Source of the DNA: Hybos culiciformis | Lineage: Eukaryota > Arthropoda > Insecta > Diptera > Hybotidae | Length of the DNA stretch: 64,000 nt | Reading direction: 5' to 3' | Assembly: GCA_964007475.1 (NCBI GenBank) | Contig: OZ023275.1 | Span: 16,905,829-16,969,828, forward strand | In this document: one piece after another, positions 1 to 12,614 of the stretch | Position numbering within the stretch: position 1 is the first letter of the stretch | Layout: every line of letters starts with the position of its first letter | Notes under the pieces: generated by a model | The model's database searches: none | Told to the model about the DNA's origin: nothing | Seen by the model: the letters and a program-made list of their open reading frames with translations, nothing else | Translations under genes and position numbers: made by a program

Positions 1-450
1 TTTTTTGATGGATTTTATTTTTTATTTTTTTTTTTAGAAAATCTCTGAAAATCATGATAAATGATTGAAAAAAAAAAAAAAAAAATTAAATAAGGCAGAT
101 TAAATAAAAATTCCATTTTTTGGTGTCATCTGGTATCTACTTTGCTTTTGTTGTTGTTGTTGTTGTGTTAACGTAAACGTGATGAAATTTTATGATTTGC
201 AGAGATTTTATGTTTTTTCAATACGAAAATCTGTGTTTTTATGCGAAAATTTTGAAAAATGAGATATTCTTTTGTATTTTTTTTTTTTTAATAAAAATAA
301 TAAAAATTGTTAAAAGTAGGAAATATATAATATAAATATATGTATGTATCTATAATGTAAAAATTAAATTATATGATTTAAAAACTTCCATATATTATGT
401 ATTAGTTAGATTCAGAATAATATATCCCTGCGATTTATAGTTATTTTTAA
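1..450. other. AT-rich non-coding stretch with a (TTG)n microsatellite
   Basis: Nothing gene-like is visible. The stretch holds several A and T homopolymers and a short TTG trinucleotide repeat at about 148-166. Confidence 0.6.
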
Positions 451-624
451 GAAACATTCAAAATACCATTAAATATGAAATCATGTCATAACAAAAATCT
501 GTCATTAAAAAGTAAAAATATTAGGAGCTTATGTATCTTACATCCTTACATGGGCAATAGTATGAAAATTCGCTATATACGACTGCTTATAATATAATTT
601 CCTTCAATTTGTGGGGATAAAGAG
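451..624. repeat. Direct repeat of about 180 bp, copy A
   Basis: This segment is an imperfect direct copy of about 982-1168. Shared blocks run in the same order: ACATTCAA..ATACCATTAAATA, AATCATGTCA, TTACATGGGCAATAGTATG followed by AAAATTCGC, GACTGCTTA, and ATAATTTCCT.CAATTTG. The copies differ by substitutions and small indels. No terminal inverted repeat, poly-A tail or target duplication is evident, so I cannot assign it to a transposon class. The flanking DNA of the two copies does not align by eye, so this is a two-copy dispersed repeat with a spacing of about 530 bp rather than a clean tandem array. Confidence 0.75.
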
Positions 625-981
625 ATTCTGGACATTATGTACCATAGTCTTTAAAATTTAAATGAAGACTCGTTATGAAAATTCCTTATTCTCAAAACTA
701 AGTTTTATGAAATTTTATTGAAAACATTAAATTAAGTTTAATAAAAACTTGAAATGCGTGCGTATAAAAAGTTTTGATAGTGTACTATGTGTTTTGGATA
801 CCATACCAAATTATTATAGTTATTCTGTTGATGTTATTTTAAAGAAATTCCAAATCGATTTAAACTTGAAATATATAAATTAATACTATCGAAAATGTTG
901 GATTTCTAAATGCGTTTGATAATTGGATAAATGGAGGACATATAATTTGTCTATTTTTAAAAATTACTTTTTTTTTAGTTT
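625..981. other. Unique AT-rich spacer between the direct repeats
   Basis: I see no coding or repeat signal. The sequence separates the two direct copies and does not resemble what follows the second copy. Confidence 0.5.
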
Positions 982-1168
982 ATGAACATTCAACATACCA
1001 TTAAATACATAATCATGTCAAATCAAAAATTTAGCACTGTCAGTAAAAACTAGTAATCTAAAGAGCCTTTGATTTGCAAAAGAAATATGTCTTACATGGG
1101 CAATAGTATGAAAATTCGCACTATAAGACTGCTTAATATAATTTCCTACAATTTGTTGGGATATTAAA
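982..1168. repeat. Direct repeat of about 180 bp, copy B
   Basis: Second copy of the unit at 451-624, in the same orientation. The best conserved core, TTACATGGGCAATAGTATG plus AAAATTCGC, lies near 1092-1119. It is slightly longer than copy A because of insertions around 1040-1085. A 60-codon minus-strand frame over this copy is not shared as an intact frame by copy A, so coding is unlikely. Confidence 0.75.
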
Positions 1169-3990
1169 TATCTCCATAATGGCTTTTCACACATTTGCAC
1201 CCTACTTTAGGTTTGAGAATTGATATAATTATCATTTAATTTATTTCTATATTTGGATGCACGACAAACAACATTCAGATGCAATTTATAAAATTAATTT
1301 GATAAACGGTTTTAATTTGAAATTTCAATGCCAATAGATATGGTGAAAAATATATTAAAGCCAATTTTTCAAGAATTCCAAGAAATTAAATTTTCTTTTT
1401 TTTCTGTAAAACATTTTCTTTCTTATTCCTTTTTTTTTTATTGAAAACTATTGTCATTATGTGATAAATTATAGTATATACATACAATGCATGTATAGTT
1501 CGCATTGAGGAAAATTGCATTTTTCTTTTATTTGTTTTCAATTGGTAGGGGTTTTTTCTTGATTTTTTTTTTTGCAAACAATTTCTCGACAAGAAAAGGA
1601 CTTTTTAGAGAAAGTGATTGTTATAACAAATTATGCGGTAACAAATCACTTCATTGAAAATAATAATGAAAATTTCTATAATGCTTCTCCCCAATCTAAT
1701 GTAAGAAATTAAAATAGGGGTTTCTTTTTCTTATTTTCTAGAAATTGTTATGATTATTGTGGAAATTTGAAAGATCATATTGAAGGGGCAAAAAACCTTT
1801 TAATTTCTAAAATCGGAAATCTTTACCATCAACAGTCTGATGCTAAAATCAAAGTTTTTGAAAACTAATTTTCAAAAATTAAATATTTTCCAATTATTTC
1901 ATATTCGATAAAGTAATATTTTATTGCGTAACGTAGTTAAATATTCTATTAATATGTAATAATTGTTTGCTGATGGTTCGGATTGTGATAATAATGGTGC
2001 TTAGCAGTGAAATTTAAAAAAAAAAAAACAAAATTCGATTAATAGCTGAGTTGACATAAAATCCCTGAATTCTTTTCATCGAAAAAATTTATTACGTTGT
2101 TATTCTTAGAAAAGATTCTTTTAGAAAATAACAAATTGAAATTACTCAATATATTATATATATTTGATTTTTTTTTTGCAATTTTGTTGCAATTTTATTT
2201 GTCGCGACGACATTCGATATATATACCAATCTTCGTAAGTTAATATTGAAGCAATATTTTTTACAAAACCAAAAATTAGTATGTTTTCTGGAATCAGAAT
2301 AACATAGAAATTTTTCATGATTTGATATATTCAAAATAAACATAGTTTTAAATGTTTGATAAATTGAAAAAAAAGAGATCTGTGAAATTATTTGTTAGCT
2401 AATAATTGTTATAGGATAGGATGAAACATTTTTTTAAACATTTGAAATTATTGTAAACATGAGTCTAAATTAAAATATTAGGTAAAAAAGCGTGGCAGGT
2501 ATAAATCTTAACGACAACTTCTTGGATTCACCATCCTACACTATTTAAGTGACACTATTCATTCACCTCTAATGTGAGGTGTCTCGCTACAATTGGATGA
2601 GTCTTTGGAAGCGAATATGAATTAAACAGAGACATGAAAGTACAATCTTCCCATAGCTTCTTTGTCCTGAAATTCTCCTTTTTTTGGACAACTAGAGCCA
2701 GAAAGCTTAAAAATATGAAGTTTAAGTTAGTTTCTGATAAATGAAAGGGTATATGGTAAGAAACAAATTATATACCATACCAATTGAAGAACCTATTGAG
2801 CAAACCAGTTAATATTTCCAAATTCCTTTAACGGATTTGAATTGAAGAGGAATATTATTCTTTATTCCTTAAACTTTTATATAAGAAAAAAATTGTAAGT
2901 GTTAAAGAAAAATAGTGCAGGTAAAATTCTTGTTAAATTCAATTTACACACGAGTGCTTTGTAAAAATGAATGTTAATTTAGAATTGAATTTCTTTTGTA
3001 ACCCCACAAAAAATTTTTTCAAATATTCTTATAATGATCCCTATCAGATGTTTTCATCCTTTATTGCATGCAAAATAAATATTCATATTGTTGTAAAGTA
3101 ATATATAGAATTGATAAATTTATATTAAATTAAATATGATCGATAACGAAAATGTCGGAATCTATGCAATAATAAAATTATGCTTTTTATTCATGGAAAT
3201 TATGAATTAGGTGAAGACAATTTCTCAATTTGAAATAAAATGTAAAAATTCGTAAAACAGATTTAAATATACTTAATGTACAAGTAATAGAGATAAGGAA
3301 AATTAATAGACAGTAGTTCTTGATTTGCAGAATTTGATAAAAATGCAAGTTCCTGTGAACTCAGTGATTTTCCAGTATGGACTTTTTTGATTGAATTCTG
3401 TCGAAACCAATATTTAATTAAATCAAAAGTTGAAATGTTATACTTATATAAAGGACTTTTTTTTTTGTTTTTTTTATTCATTGTTTATTGGTTAATTTTT
3501 TATTTTTTGTTTTTGTCTGATGTTTAAGGATCTAAATACGCTGATGATTTTATATGTCTGGTCAAAAAGTGTATTTTACAGGATAATAATAAAATGAAAG
3601 GATACGAAAATTGTTGAAAAAAAATAATCATATTTTTTTTTGGTTGAAAAGTTGCTATTTTTTTGTTTTATTCACATGATATATACTGTGAAAATTAAAT
3701 GAACTTGAAATTTTTTGGAAGATGGGATTTATATAGAAACACCCAAGTAATTTCCTAAATTGCTGACTTTAGCAATTGAGATAATTAACAAATTGCGAAA
3801 TTAAAAAAAAAAATTTTTATTCTTTTATTTTTATATCCTTTCCGGAAATTTAATTTGTAACTAAGTAAATTTCACTTGAATGTAAAACATGTTTACCTAT
3901 AAACTAATATGTAAGGAAGGACATATCTAGCTATATGAATAACTTATTATTTTTTTTAATGGATTTTATTAATTATATAATATTTTTCAG
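1169..3990. other. AT-rich non-coding stretch
   Basis: No supported gene. The open frames here are short and of low complexity. The interval about 2490-2700 is less AT-rich than its surroundings and contains a small palindrome (CACCTC..GAGGTG, about 2566-2583), but I recognise no protein or RNA family in it. The rest is homopolymer-rich sequence. Confidence 0.55.
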
Positions 3991-4085
3991 TGTCATTTTG
4001 TTTGTCTTTGCTACGAGCCTGGCATGAAGTGATAAAAGAAGAGAAAGGATTACCGTTCAAAGTGAGGAAAGAATCCTTCCTGAGG
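3991..4085 (+). CDS. Candidate internal exon (95 nt), unknown gene
   Basis: A compositionally distinct block follows an acceptor-like tract ending ATATTTTTCAG at 3990 and ends at a GTAATT donor-like site at 4086. One of the three plus frames is open throughout: two leading bases of a split codon, then 31 codons ending on a codon boundary. It includes LRAWHEVIKEEKGLPFKV and then RKESFLR. The composition (Trp, His, Pro, mixed charge) differs from the Phe/Lys/Ile/Asn noise frames around it, and the block is much less AT-rich than its flanks. The other two frames contain stops. I do not recognise the protein family. The next two plus-strand exon candidates at 5903 and 12615 are compatible in phase. 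Alternatives are an untranslated exon or a conserved non-coding element. Confidence 0.35.
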
Positions 4086-5902
4086 GTAATTAAAATTCAA
4101 AAAAAAAAGTTATAATGCAGATTGACGTTGTTAACTTGTCCAAACGAAGGAAAATTATGAATTTAAATTATAATTTATTAGATTGACTTTTAGAGATTGA
4201 TTTTTAGAAATCATCTAATGATAATATTTTTACAACTTATTAGATTAAGACCTAAAAATCAGTAATAACATATAAATATGGAAGGAATAATATTTTCCTT
4301 ATTTTCAAAAAAAAATAATTCCTAAAGTAAACAAAGGATTTCTTAATAGTCTGCGAAAAATTTTAATACGAATATTTTCCTTTTTTGTATTTATTTATTT
4401 ACCAAAAATGACAAAAATAAAAACAAAATTTTAGGATTTTTTTTTTTTATCTTAGATTTGGAAGTTCAATAGAAAGTAAAAGGTTTCTTGTATGAATTGT
4501 ATATAAGTTTAAAAATATAGAAAATTTAGTTATTGGGGCTGAATTTATAATGTTTGAATAAAAACAGTTTCGAATATAAATAATAAATAAACAAAGATAA
4601 ATATAATATCTATATAGATATATATATATATATATATATTTTATAATTTTTAGAAAAATGATGTGATGGGTAATTCTTTGATTCATTTTTTTGGGTAAAG
4701 CATTGTTGTAGATGACTAGAATTGATTGCCAATAATTTCCGAAGTTTGATTTGATTAAATGTAGAGAGAAAAAAAAAAAATTATAATAGAAGGACATCAT
4801 ATAATAAGAAATAAGAAAATAAATAAAATAATTGATTTGAGAAACATCCAATATATAAAAGAAAGGAAGTAAATAAAAAGTGTTAATTTAATTTCATTTC
4901 ATGTTTATATTGTAAAAGTGTTTGATTTTTTTTTTTTTTTGATTATAAATAAATATATACATTTTTTTGCGTTCTTAGCAATTCATTTATTATTTTTTTT
5001 ATTCTGCATCATTATTATTATTATTTATTTTCTTTTTATGTTCATAATATAACATATAAGATTTATTTTATTTATTGATTGAAAAAAAAATTAGAAAAAC
5101 TGAATAATTTTCCATATATATAAAATATCAGTACATTTGTAGATTGTTGGAAAAATAATGAAAAGATAAAAAATTATGTTGATAAAATACTAAGAGTAAT
5201 CAATCAAAAAAAAAATGATAAGCTCATTTTGGTGACAATGAAAAATATTGGTGATATGATGAGTTTTTGGTTATTAATTTGGTTAACTTCATTAAATATG
5301 AAATCTTTAATTGATATTCGTCACTTAATGAACAGCGTGTTAAATACTGAAATGTCAATTTCTAACAGTCCAGCTCAGTTTGCATAATAAGAAATTGTAT
5401 ATAGATACTTTAATTCGGTTGAAATTTTGGGATTTAATGAAATTTTAAAATATTGCAATATAAACGGGATTATTTTTGGATAATTTTGAGTAACAACAAT
5501 TGATTCCAGAAATACTTAAAAATCAAATTAAAATTTATTATTTTTTTTTTAAAATAGAATTCATTTAAAAATTAAAGTACCTACTTATTATAAAAAAAAT
5601 CTAAGACTTTTATAAAATTTATTAAAAAATTCCAAGGAAAAGAAATTTATGTATAAATTTCATTCATTAAATATTAATGAAATTTTTGAAAACAAAGCTA
5701 TCTATTTATTTTTTTTTTTATTTTTTTGTAAAGGAAAACGTATTAATTTTTTTTTTATTTTTAAAATACCCGCTGATAATTTTCCCACTATGTAAAATGT
5801 ACTTTGAATATAGGGGATACTTTCAAGTGATTAGGAATAAACTAGTTTCTTTCCAGAACCTTTTTCTTAAAAACAAAATTATTTCTCGAATTTTTTTTGC
5901 AG
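4086..5902. other. AT-rich stretch, possible intron; TA microsatellite
   Basis: No gene is seen. It holds a TA dinucleotide run at about 4611-4642 and an ATT repeat near 5011-5025, with many T and A homopolymers. If the flanking exon candidates are real, this is the intron between them. Confidence 0.5.
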
Positions 5903-5959
5903 ACGTATGTACTCGATTTTTTGGTCACCAAAGAAGTAGTAGCGTTGCTTCTGACCAAA
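5903..5959 (+). CDS. Candidate small exon (57 nt), unknown gene
   Basis: A good acceptor-like tract (TCGAATTTTTTTTGCAG, ending 5902) precedes a 57-nt block that is less AT-rich than its flanks and ends before GTAAAATT at 5960. Its length is a multiple of three. In phase 0, which matches the phase left by the candidate exon at 3991-4085, it reads TYVLDFLVTKEVVALLLTK. A second frame is also open (VCTRFFGHQRSSSVASDQ) and looks at least as protein-like, so the frame is not settled. The donor is only moderate. No family is recognised. Confidence 0.25.
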
Positions 5960-8900
5960 GTAAAATTTAAACGTGATAGCCAAAGTGAGCTGATGCACGG
6001 AAATTACTATGTATTGATCAAATCTTTCACTAGGAACACTTATCAAATTTACTATTTTTATTTACTTAGAAACAACCAAAAAATATCCAAAATAATAAAT
6101 AACTCCTTCCAACGGAAGTGTATAATATTATTTAAAACTTTCAATATATGTAATTCAAAAAAGAGAATTTTTTTTTATGTTATTTTTTCAAAAGATCTAT
6201 TATGTCCTTCAACATAAAAAATCTAATATCCTTGTTCTTATTTCAAAATGTATATATAGTACAATATGGAAAATATATTTATATTTAAATATGTTTTATA
6301 CATAAATCACCCTTGAAAAAAACATTTCTATTCTATACCAATAAAATGTTCAAATTATTCAAAATCAATTTTTTCTTGTCTTTCGTCTGTATTTGCCAAA
6401 AAAGGAAGTAAAATATATATCGCCTTAAGGATTTAACTATATGATTTCCTTTGAACAAAATGTGCATTTGCCATAAAATATTTTCGAATTAAAATAAAAT
6501 ATAAAAACAATGTAGTTTTATTTTTTTTTTTGTTTTATTTTAATCAATTCTAATGCAAAATTTTTACATATTATGAACAAACCAACAAACGGTAATTCAA
6601 CTACAGTAAAAAAAAAATAAAAAACATAAAATGGAAATATTTTGGACATTATCCTTGTAATGTTTTTAAATTAATAAAAATTTTTTTTTCCTTCCGCTTA
6701 TATTTGCAAACATGGGAGACTTAAAATTTTTTTTATTGAAGTTATCTAGTTCATTTTTTATTTAATTTTTATTAATACAAATTCTTTGGATAATTCCCTA
6801 GACATTACTCAAGTTTCGAAATTTGGGAAAAAGGATTCTGAACTATAAAAACAAGTACGAGATGTCATAAGCAAAAACAAATTGGAATATTTGTGTCAAA
6901 CAAATAATATTTATCATTTTATGTACCATTTATACTCTGTCTGCACTTTCGAAAAGTCTACAGTCTTCGAACCACCGTTTTATATTTATTTATTCTAAAA
7001 ATAAAAGTTCCTGAACTTTTTTCTTAGTGTACTATCTATGCGTAGTAGATAGAATTCCATTGAGAACTAAAATGTAAATCAAAACATCATTAAAATATTC
7101 ATTCCTGAATCCTGATATGTGATTGCTTTTTTTTTTCGGTTCCTTTTTTTTCCCTTTATGTTTTTTTTTTTTTTTTTTTTACTTGAAAATTGATTTAAAT
7201 AATATCATTAGCATTTTTCAAATAAATTTTTATTCTTTGTGTGTGATAAGAAAAAAAAAAAAAAGGGAAAAGAATGTTTATATATGAGATCATATAACTA
7301 TATATGTACATATATTTTGGAAAATTTATTTTTTATTTCGCAAGTGTTAAGACTCTTAATATTTTTTTAACAATCAAACTGAAAACAATAAAATCCTTGA
7401 GAAGATTTATACCTTTTTATATCTTTTATTTTTAAAGTTTAGGAAAATAAAAAAAAAGTAAAGAAAATGAATCCAAAAGCAGCAGCAGAGTAAATGATTA
7501 TAAAAATTTTTTTTATTTTTTTTTTATTTTTATATCTATGCTCTTTTTTTTTTTGTTTTTTTTTTTTACATGTTTAGCATAACAGGTGTAAAAGGTAAAA
7601 ATCTCACATTATTGTTGTTTTTATTACTATTCTCATAAAAGAGAAAAAAACATTGTATGTACAAAAATTTAGTACGAGATATTATAATAATTCATGTACT
7701 CGTGTTGTCGACTGAAAATTATGTTAGTCCTTGTTTCCTTTTCGTTATGGTTTTCTTCATGGAATAATAAATTAGTATATAATAGTTAGTTAGAAAATAA
7801 ATTCAACATTTAATATATGTCTTGAAAAACTGTGATTCAACAATAGTAAGTCTCCATGTTTCCGATTCTTAATACTTTCAATATCTATCTACCATAATCT
7901 TTTGTGTATACATATATAGATTCTAAGGTTAGCCAAACATGAATTACCTTTAAGTGTTTAATAATTCATTAAAGCTTTGATTTTCTAACTTTTGGTTTGT
8001 TTGTTTTTATTTGAAATAAATAACAACTTAATTTATAGAGGAGGATATATTTATTTTTTTTTCTTTTGATAATATAATTTCCCTAAGACATGTGTAGGCA
8101 ATAACAATTTTCATATACACCAAAAAAGTAATAAAATAATACTAATGAAAGACAAAATATACAAGGATGAATTTTCTTTAAGAAAAAAAAAAAATAAAAT
8201 AAAAAATAAATAATAAAAATAAAAGTTTTACTAAAATTACATGTTTTTCTGTTTCTAGCTCTGGCGTTTAATATAATTGAATTGAATAAAATGTATGTTG
8301 AATATGAAGATAGTTTCATTTGTCTAACATTTTAGGTTTTTTCTTTATTTTTAAGAAAATTTATATGTTTAACATTTTTTGCGTCAATATAAAAAGGAAA
8401 AAAATTATTTAATTTTTCGAATAGAGTTTTCCTTCTGGAGAAAAATCTCTATAAAAGAAAGGGTGAATATTATAGTGATTTTTTTCTTCAAAAAAGGAAA
8501 GGTGTTCAAAACTAAATAAGGCGAAAAGAACCAGTCTCATTTTAAGAGAGGAAAAAAAAAGAAGAAGAAAATTATTGATAAAAAAAATAGATATTTTTTT
8601 TTATTTTTTGCATATTTTCCAATGTGTAGAAATTTATTACATCAGCATGTATTTAATTTATGTTTATTGAAATTGTTTTTCTTTTAGTATTCTGTGTTAT
8701 GCTGCAGTGCACATATGGTTTTTCATAAAAGAAAACAAAAAAATTTTCATATTTCTGTTCTTTTTTTTTGTAACCATAATGAAATAGAGTGTTTTTTGAA
8801 TTTAAATATAATGACCATCACATGTTTTCAAATTTGAAATTCTAAAAAAAATGACAAACAACAGACCTCAATTCTTTCGTCGCTGTCATAAAGAATCATC

Positions 8901-9160
8901 ATATGAATAACAAATTTATTAAAAATATTTAAAAATAAAATTTCTAATAATTCTAATGTTATATCATTTCATTTTTAGTCTGCAACAAAGATAATTTTGA
9001 GCTTAATGCATAAGCACTTGTATACCATTCACGCAGTACGAGTTAAGAAATTAAACTTCATCATCTATTTTATCAAATTTGTAGAGCTCTGGCTTGAAAT
9101 TCTAATAACATGTTCTTCATTCAACCTTAAAATAACAAATAGTGTAACTTTGGCAACTAA
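5960..9160. other. AT-rich non-coding stretch
   Basis: No supported gene. It holds long homopolymers, including a run of 20 T at 7161-7180, and a small palindrome CTATCTATGCGTAGTAGATAG near 7031-7051. Nothing else stands out. Confidence 0.55.
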
Positions 9161-9162
9161 AC

Positions 9163-9270
9163 ATTAAAGCTCGATTTACATCTGGCAAGTAAATCAAGCA
9201 AGTAAGAATATTTGACTTGCCTAAACTAACTTGAACAAGTAAACTCAACTAGTTTTAGCTAAAACTACTA
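9163..9270. repeat. Inverted-repeat-rich patch, possible transposon end remnant
   Basis: The patch begins at a TTAA (CATTAAAGCTCG) and contains GGCAAGT at 9184-9190 with its inverted copy ACTTGCC at 9215-9221, several AAGTAA motifs, and a perfect 18-bp palindrome TAGTTTTAGCTAAAACTA at 9250-9267. The style resembles the ends of TTAA-target DNA transposons. No matching second end or target duplication was found, so this is only a candidate remnant. Confidence 0.25.
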
Positions 9271-11360
9271 TGTGTGAGAACATATTATAAATCATCTAAC
9301 TAACGACTTTATTTAACCAAAAGTTAAAACAAATTCAATAAAAATTGCTTCATATTCAATGTCCCATACCTAAAAAATGTATCTCACTATAATAACATCT
9401 AAAAACATACATATTAGTTTATCTATAATATACATGAACATGGAATTAATTCATTCATTATTAAAATAATAAATAACTATTATAACTATTGTTAAAGTTT
9501 TTTTTTTTGCTTTAAACATGTAAATTATTTAATTACTATAATATAGAAAATGTTACAAAATTCATTAATTAAATAAAATATAAAAGAAAATAATTTTGAC
9601 GGAAAAGGAAACAGGTAACAAGAAATGAAGAACTGATTTCTTGTATATTTTTCGTGTATACCGGAATTACAATGTAATAATAATTATTTATGAATAAAAT
9701 AATTAAATTATATATAAATTATTTTAATGTAAAAAAAAAAATTTAATAACATTGAAATTTTGAACAAGTTTTGTTATTTGGCAAAATAATCTAGAGTAAA
9801 AAAAAAAATTACAATTTTAGTTTTATATTAAATATAAAAAGTGAATGATTAATGCGAGTTTTATGTATGTTCATGGTTGGCTGATTATTTATTTTTAAAT
9901 TTAAATTAGTTTTTAAAGAATAATTTAACTTTAAGCCGTGACAATTAAAAAGTTGAAATTACATTTGAAAATAATTGATTTAAATGCGGTTTAAGATTTT
10001 TGTTTGAAGCCGCCTTTCTGCATTGTAGGCAAGAAATCGTATATCTATTTCAAGAAGATTTAGCCTGCGTAACTTTTATAAAAATTTAACAATTTCCATA
10101 AAACATTAAAATAAATTAAATTTTTCATTAAATGGAAAAATTTTCAATACCTTAACCATTTACATAAATATGTTGAATTTTTGCTTATTATTAAACTCTG
10201 CGATTCAGTTTTCCACACACAAATAAAATTCGATATAAAATTAAAATTGGAATGAATTTGGCTTTGAGCAGTGATAAATTTTGTTTTTTTTTTTGTTATA
10301 TTTTTCATTTTTTGCTATATCTTTTAAAGGTCTCAGGTGGTAACTTTCGTTTCGCTGCACTCTAATTCCATTAACTTAAAGTGAAAATATGTAAAAGATA
10401 AATTTTATGGAAGTTGTTTTAAAAGTTCATCTAACCATAAACCATCATATTAATGATTACTTTTCAAAAATTATTTACTTATGTTCTATTTTTAGAACCA
10501 AAAAACCAAAAAAAAAAAATACAAAACAGAAACTAACTTTGGTTTTTATGACTCCCACAGGATTGAAATGAAATTTCTTTAAAAGCTTTTCTAAAGAATA
10601 ATATTATTTTTATATAAAATTTTTTGAAAATAAGAATGTGAGAAAATCAATTTAATATTTTGAAGTTCACACAACAATATGAGATTTATATTATTTAATT
10701 AAAAGTTGTTGATTAAATGAATGTTATGCAAAATTAAATTATTTTAAATAAAATTATTTACTATTATATAGTTGAAAATGTTTTTGTGGGAAATACATAA
10801 AAATAATTATGATTGTTTATTGTAAGATTCTGCGGTTTTCAATTCCCGAATTTCCTTTCCGTCATAAAAAGAAATATTTTACTCCAGCTTCAGCTTGAAT
10901 ATAATTGGCTCTTTGCCATTAAATGAATTCGACGAAAATAAAGATCATATATAATATTCCCAATTTTCTTCGCATTATCGATTGTCATGTTATATAAAAA
11001 AATACAATCCGTTTGTCAGCTAACAAATAAAGCTTTTCTATATTTTAATGCGTTGGGGATCGTTATGTTGTATTTAGTGCTATAGAATTTAGATCACTAA
11101 ATGGAGTAATATATGCGTCAATACACATGCAATCATTTAGATGCATCTGCGTAAATAATGAAATCATTTAAATGTTTCGTATTGAATATTACGCAATACC
11201 TAAACAAACATAATATCTCTCACAATATTTCAATACAGCCAAATACAAAAAAAAAAATGAGAAAAAATGAGAGGAAAAAATATTCTCTTTTTGCAACTAC
11301 CTCTCCCCTACGCATTAAAACAATATATTGGATATGTAAACAAAATTTGTTATACAACTC
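9271..11360. other. AT-rich non-coding stretch
   Basis: No supported gene. A few less AT-rich patches (about 10,000-10,080, 10,830-10,930 and 11,040-11,150) contain no recognisable motif. Confidence 0.5.
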
Positions 11361-11475
11361 GTTCAGTATTTACACAAAAATACATTGAGACTTGTCAATT
11401 TTTATATCACTCAACCTTCGGTCTCGTGATATAAGTATTGACTCGTGTCAATGTATTTTTGTGTATACAGAACTC
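11361..11475. repeat. Foldback hairpin element, about 115 bp
   Basis: The two halves are inverted copies of each other. The left arm from about 11371 (ACACAAAAATACATTGA, then GTCAAT and TATATCAC) pairs with the right arm ending about 11465 (TCAATGTATTTTTGTGT). About 42 bp align with only a handful of mismatches, and weaker pairing extends outward (GTTCAGTAT against ATACAGAAC). The loop is short, around CAACCTTCGG. The structure fits a foldback MITE or a long RNA hairpin. AACTC occurs on both outer sides (about 11356 and 11472) as a weak possible target duplication. Confidence 0.7.
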
Positions 11476-11693
11476 TTAATTAATAACAAATTTAGTTTAC
11501 ATATACAATAATCTACTATTATTTTTCCTAGAAGTAATTTATGCAAAGATCTTTGTTACGCAATAAAAATAAGTTAATTCGTTGATTCTAAAAATTTTAA
11601 AAAAGTTTTTCCTTTATTATATACCTGAATTATATACCTGAATAATTATACTTATATACTCCTACATGTGAAATTCTATAATTATGCTGCAAT
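11476..11693. other. AT-rich spacer
   Basis: Nothing gene-like is seen. It contains two close copies of TATACCTGAAT (about 11620-11645), which on the minus strand read as weak CAG|GTATAT sites. Confidence 0.4.
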
Positions 11694-11719
11694 GTCTTAC
11701 CTGAAAAAAAAGATAAAAA
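11694..11719 (-). promoter_or_regulatory. Recursive-splice-site-like motif (minus strand)
   Basis: Read on the minus strand, a pyrimidine tract (CTTTTTATCTTTTTTTT) is followed by CAG|GTAAGA, with the junction between 11,701 and 11,700. An acceptor fused directly to a donor is the form of the ratchet points known in very long insect introns. The match is close to the YnNCAG|GTAAGT consensus. No surrounding minus-strand exon was identified, so function is inferred from the motif alone. Confidence 0.3.
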
Positions 11720-12614
11720 GTTAATTACTTCTTTGCGGTTTAATTGTTTAAGAACTTTGAAATTGATTTGGGTGGAAAAAATTCACTAAAGATATTAAAA
11801 AAAAGGAAACGTTCTAAAAATTGGGTAAAAGAGTGGAAAAAGAAATTAAGAGTTCTTGAATTTAAAATTATTAAAGAATAAATAGTTTGAATTAAGTTGA
11901 ATTGAATGGCCGTTGTTTAGTGACATGTACATTTAGATTCAGGAGTAATATTTCGAATTTCATTTTAATCCCATGACTGTAGATTTAAAACATTTCATAA
12001 CTAGATGTCATATCTATCTGAACTTTATTTCATCCTTTACAACTGACGATATAATTTAATTGACTCAGAGCATGACATGTATGAACAATGCTGGAATTAA
12101 ACTACAGAGGATTCCATCAATCATAAAAGCAATAAAAACTTTATAGTAATTAATTTAATTATATGAATCTATATATTTCTAACATAAAATACTCTGTCAT
12201 AAAAATTTGTTGATATTATATAATTTAAAGGAAAATAAAAAATTTTGAATATAATTTAATTTATTAAACACTATACCATTATATTCAAAATTAAAATCAA
12301 TTTTTATGAAGCATATATTTCATTATCAAATAATTATTTGCAGCCATCCGACAAACTAATTTTTCAGAATTTATATGAATGACCTATTTTTTCTTTTTTC
12401 ATTTTCGTAATTGCTAATTTCAATGTGAAGTCATAAAATTTTCTTATTCATTCAGCACTTTGATTTTTATTTATTTTTTATTTTTGATTATATTATTTTC
12501 GATTAAATTAACTGAAAATAATGATAAATAACTCTTAAACATCAAAGCTTTTTTCCTGCGTATTAATTTTCTAAACTGCTATTTCCATTATGGTTTGTTT
12601 TTTCTTCTTCTTAG
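11720..12614. other. AT-rich non-coding stretch
   Basis: No gene or repeat is recognised. A clear polypyrimidine tract with a possible branch-point-like CTAAAC (about 12,571) closes this interval and belongs to the exon candidate that follows. Confidence 0.45.

Noticed and set aside
4447..4851. 134-codon minus-strand open frame
   Set aside because: It is dominated by Ile/Tyr/Phe runs from a TA microsatellite and T homopolymers, so it is a composition artefact.
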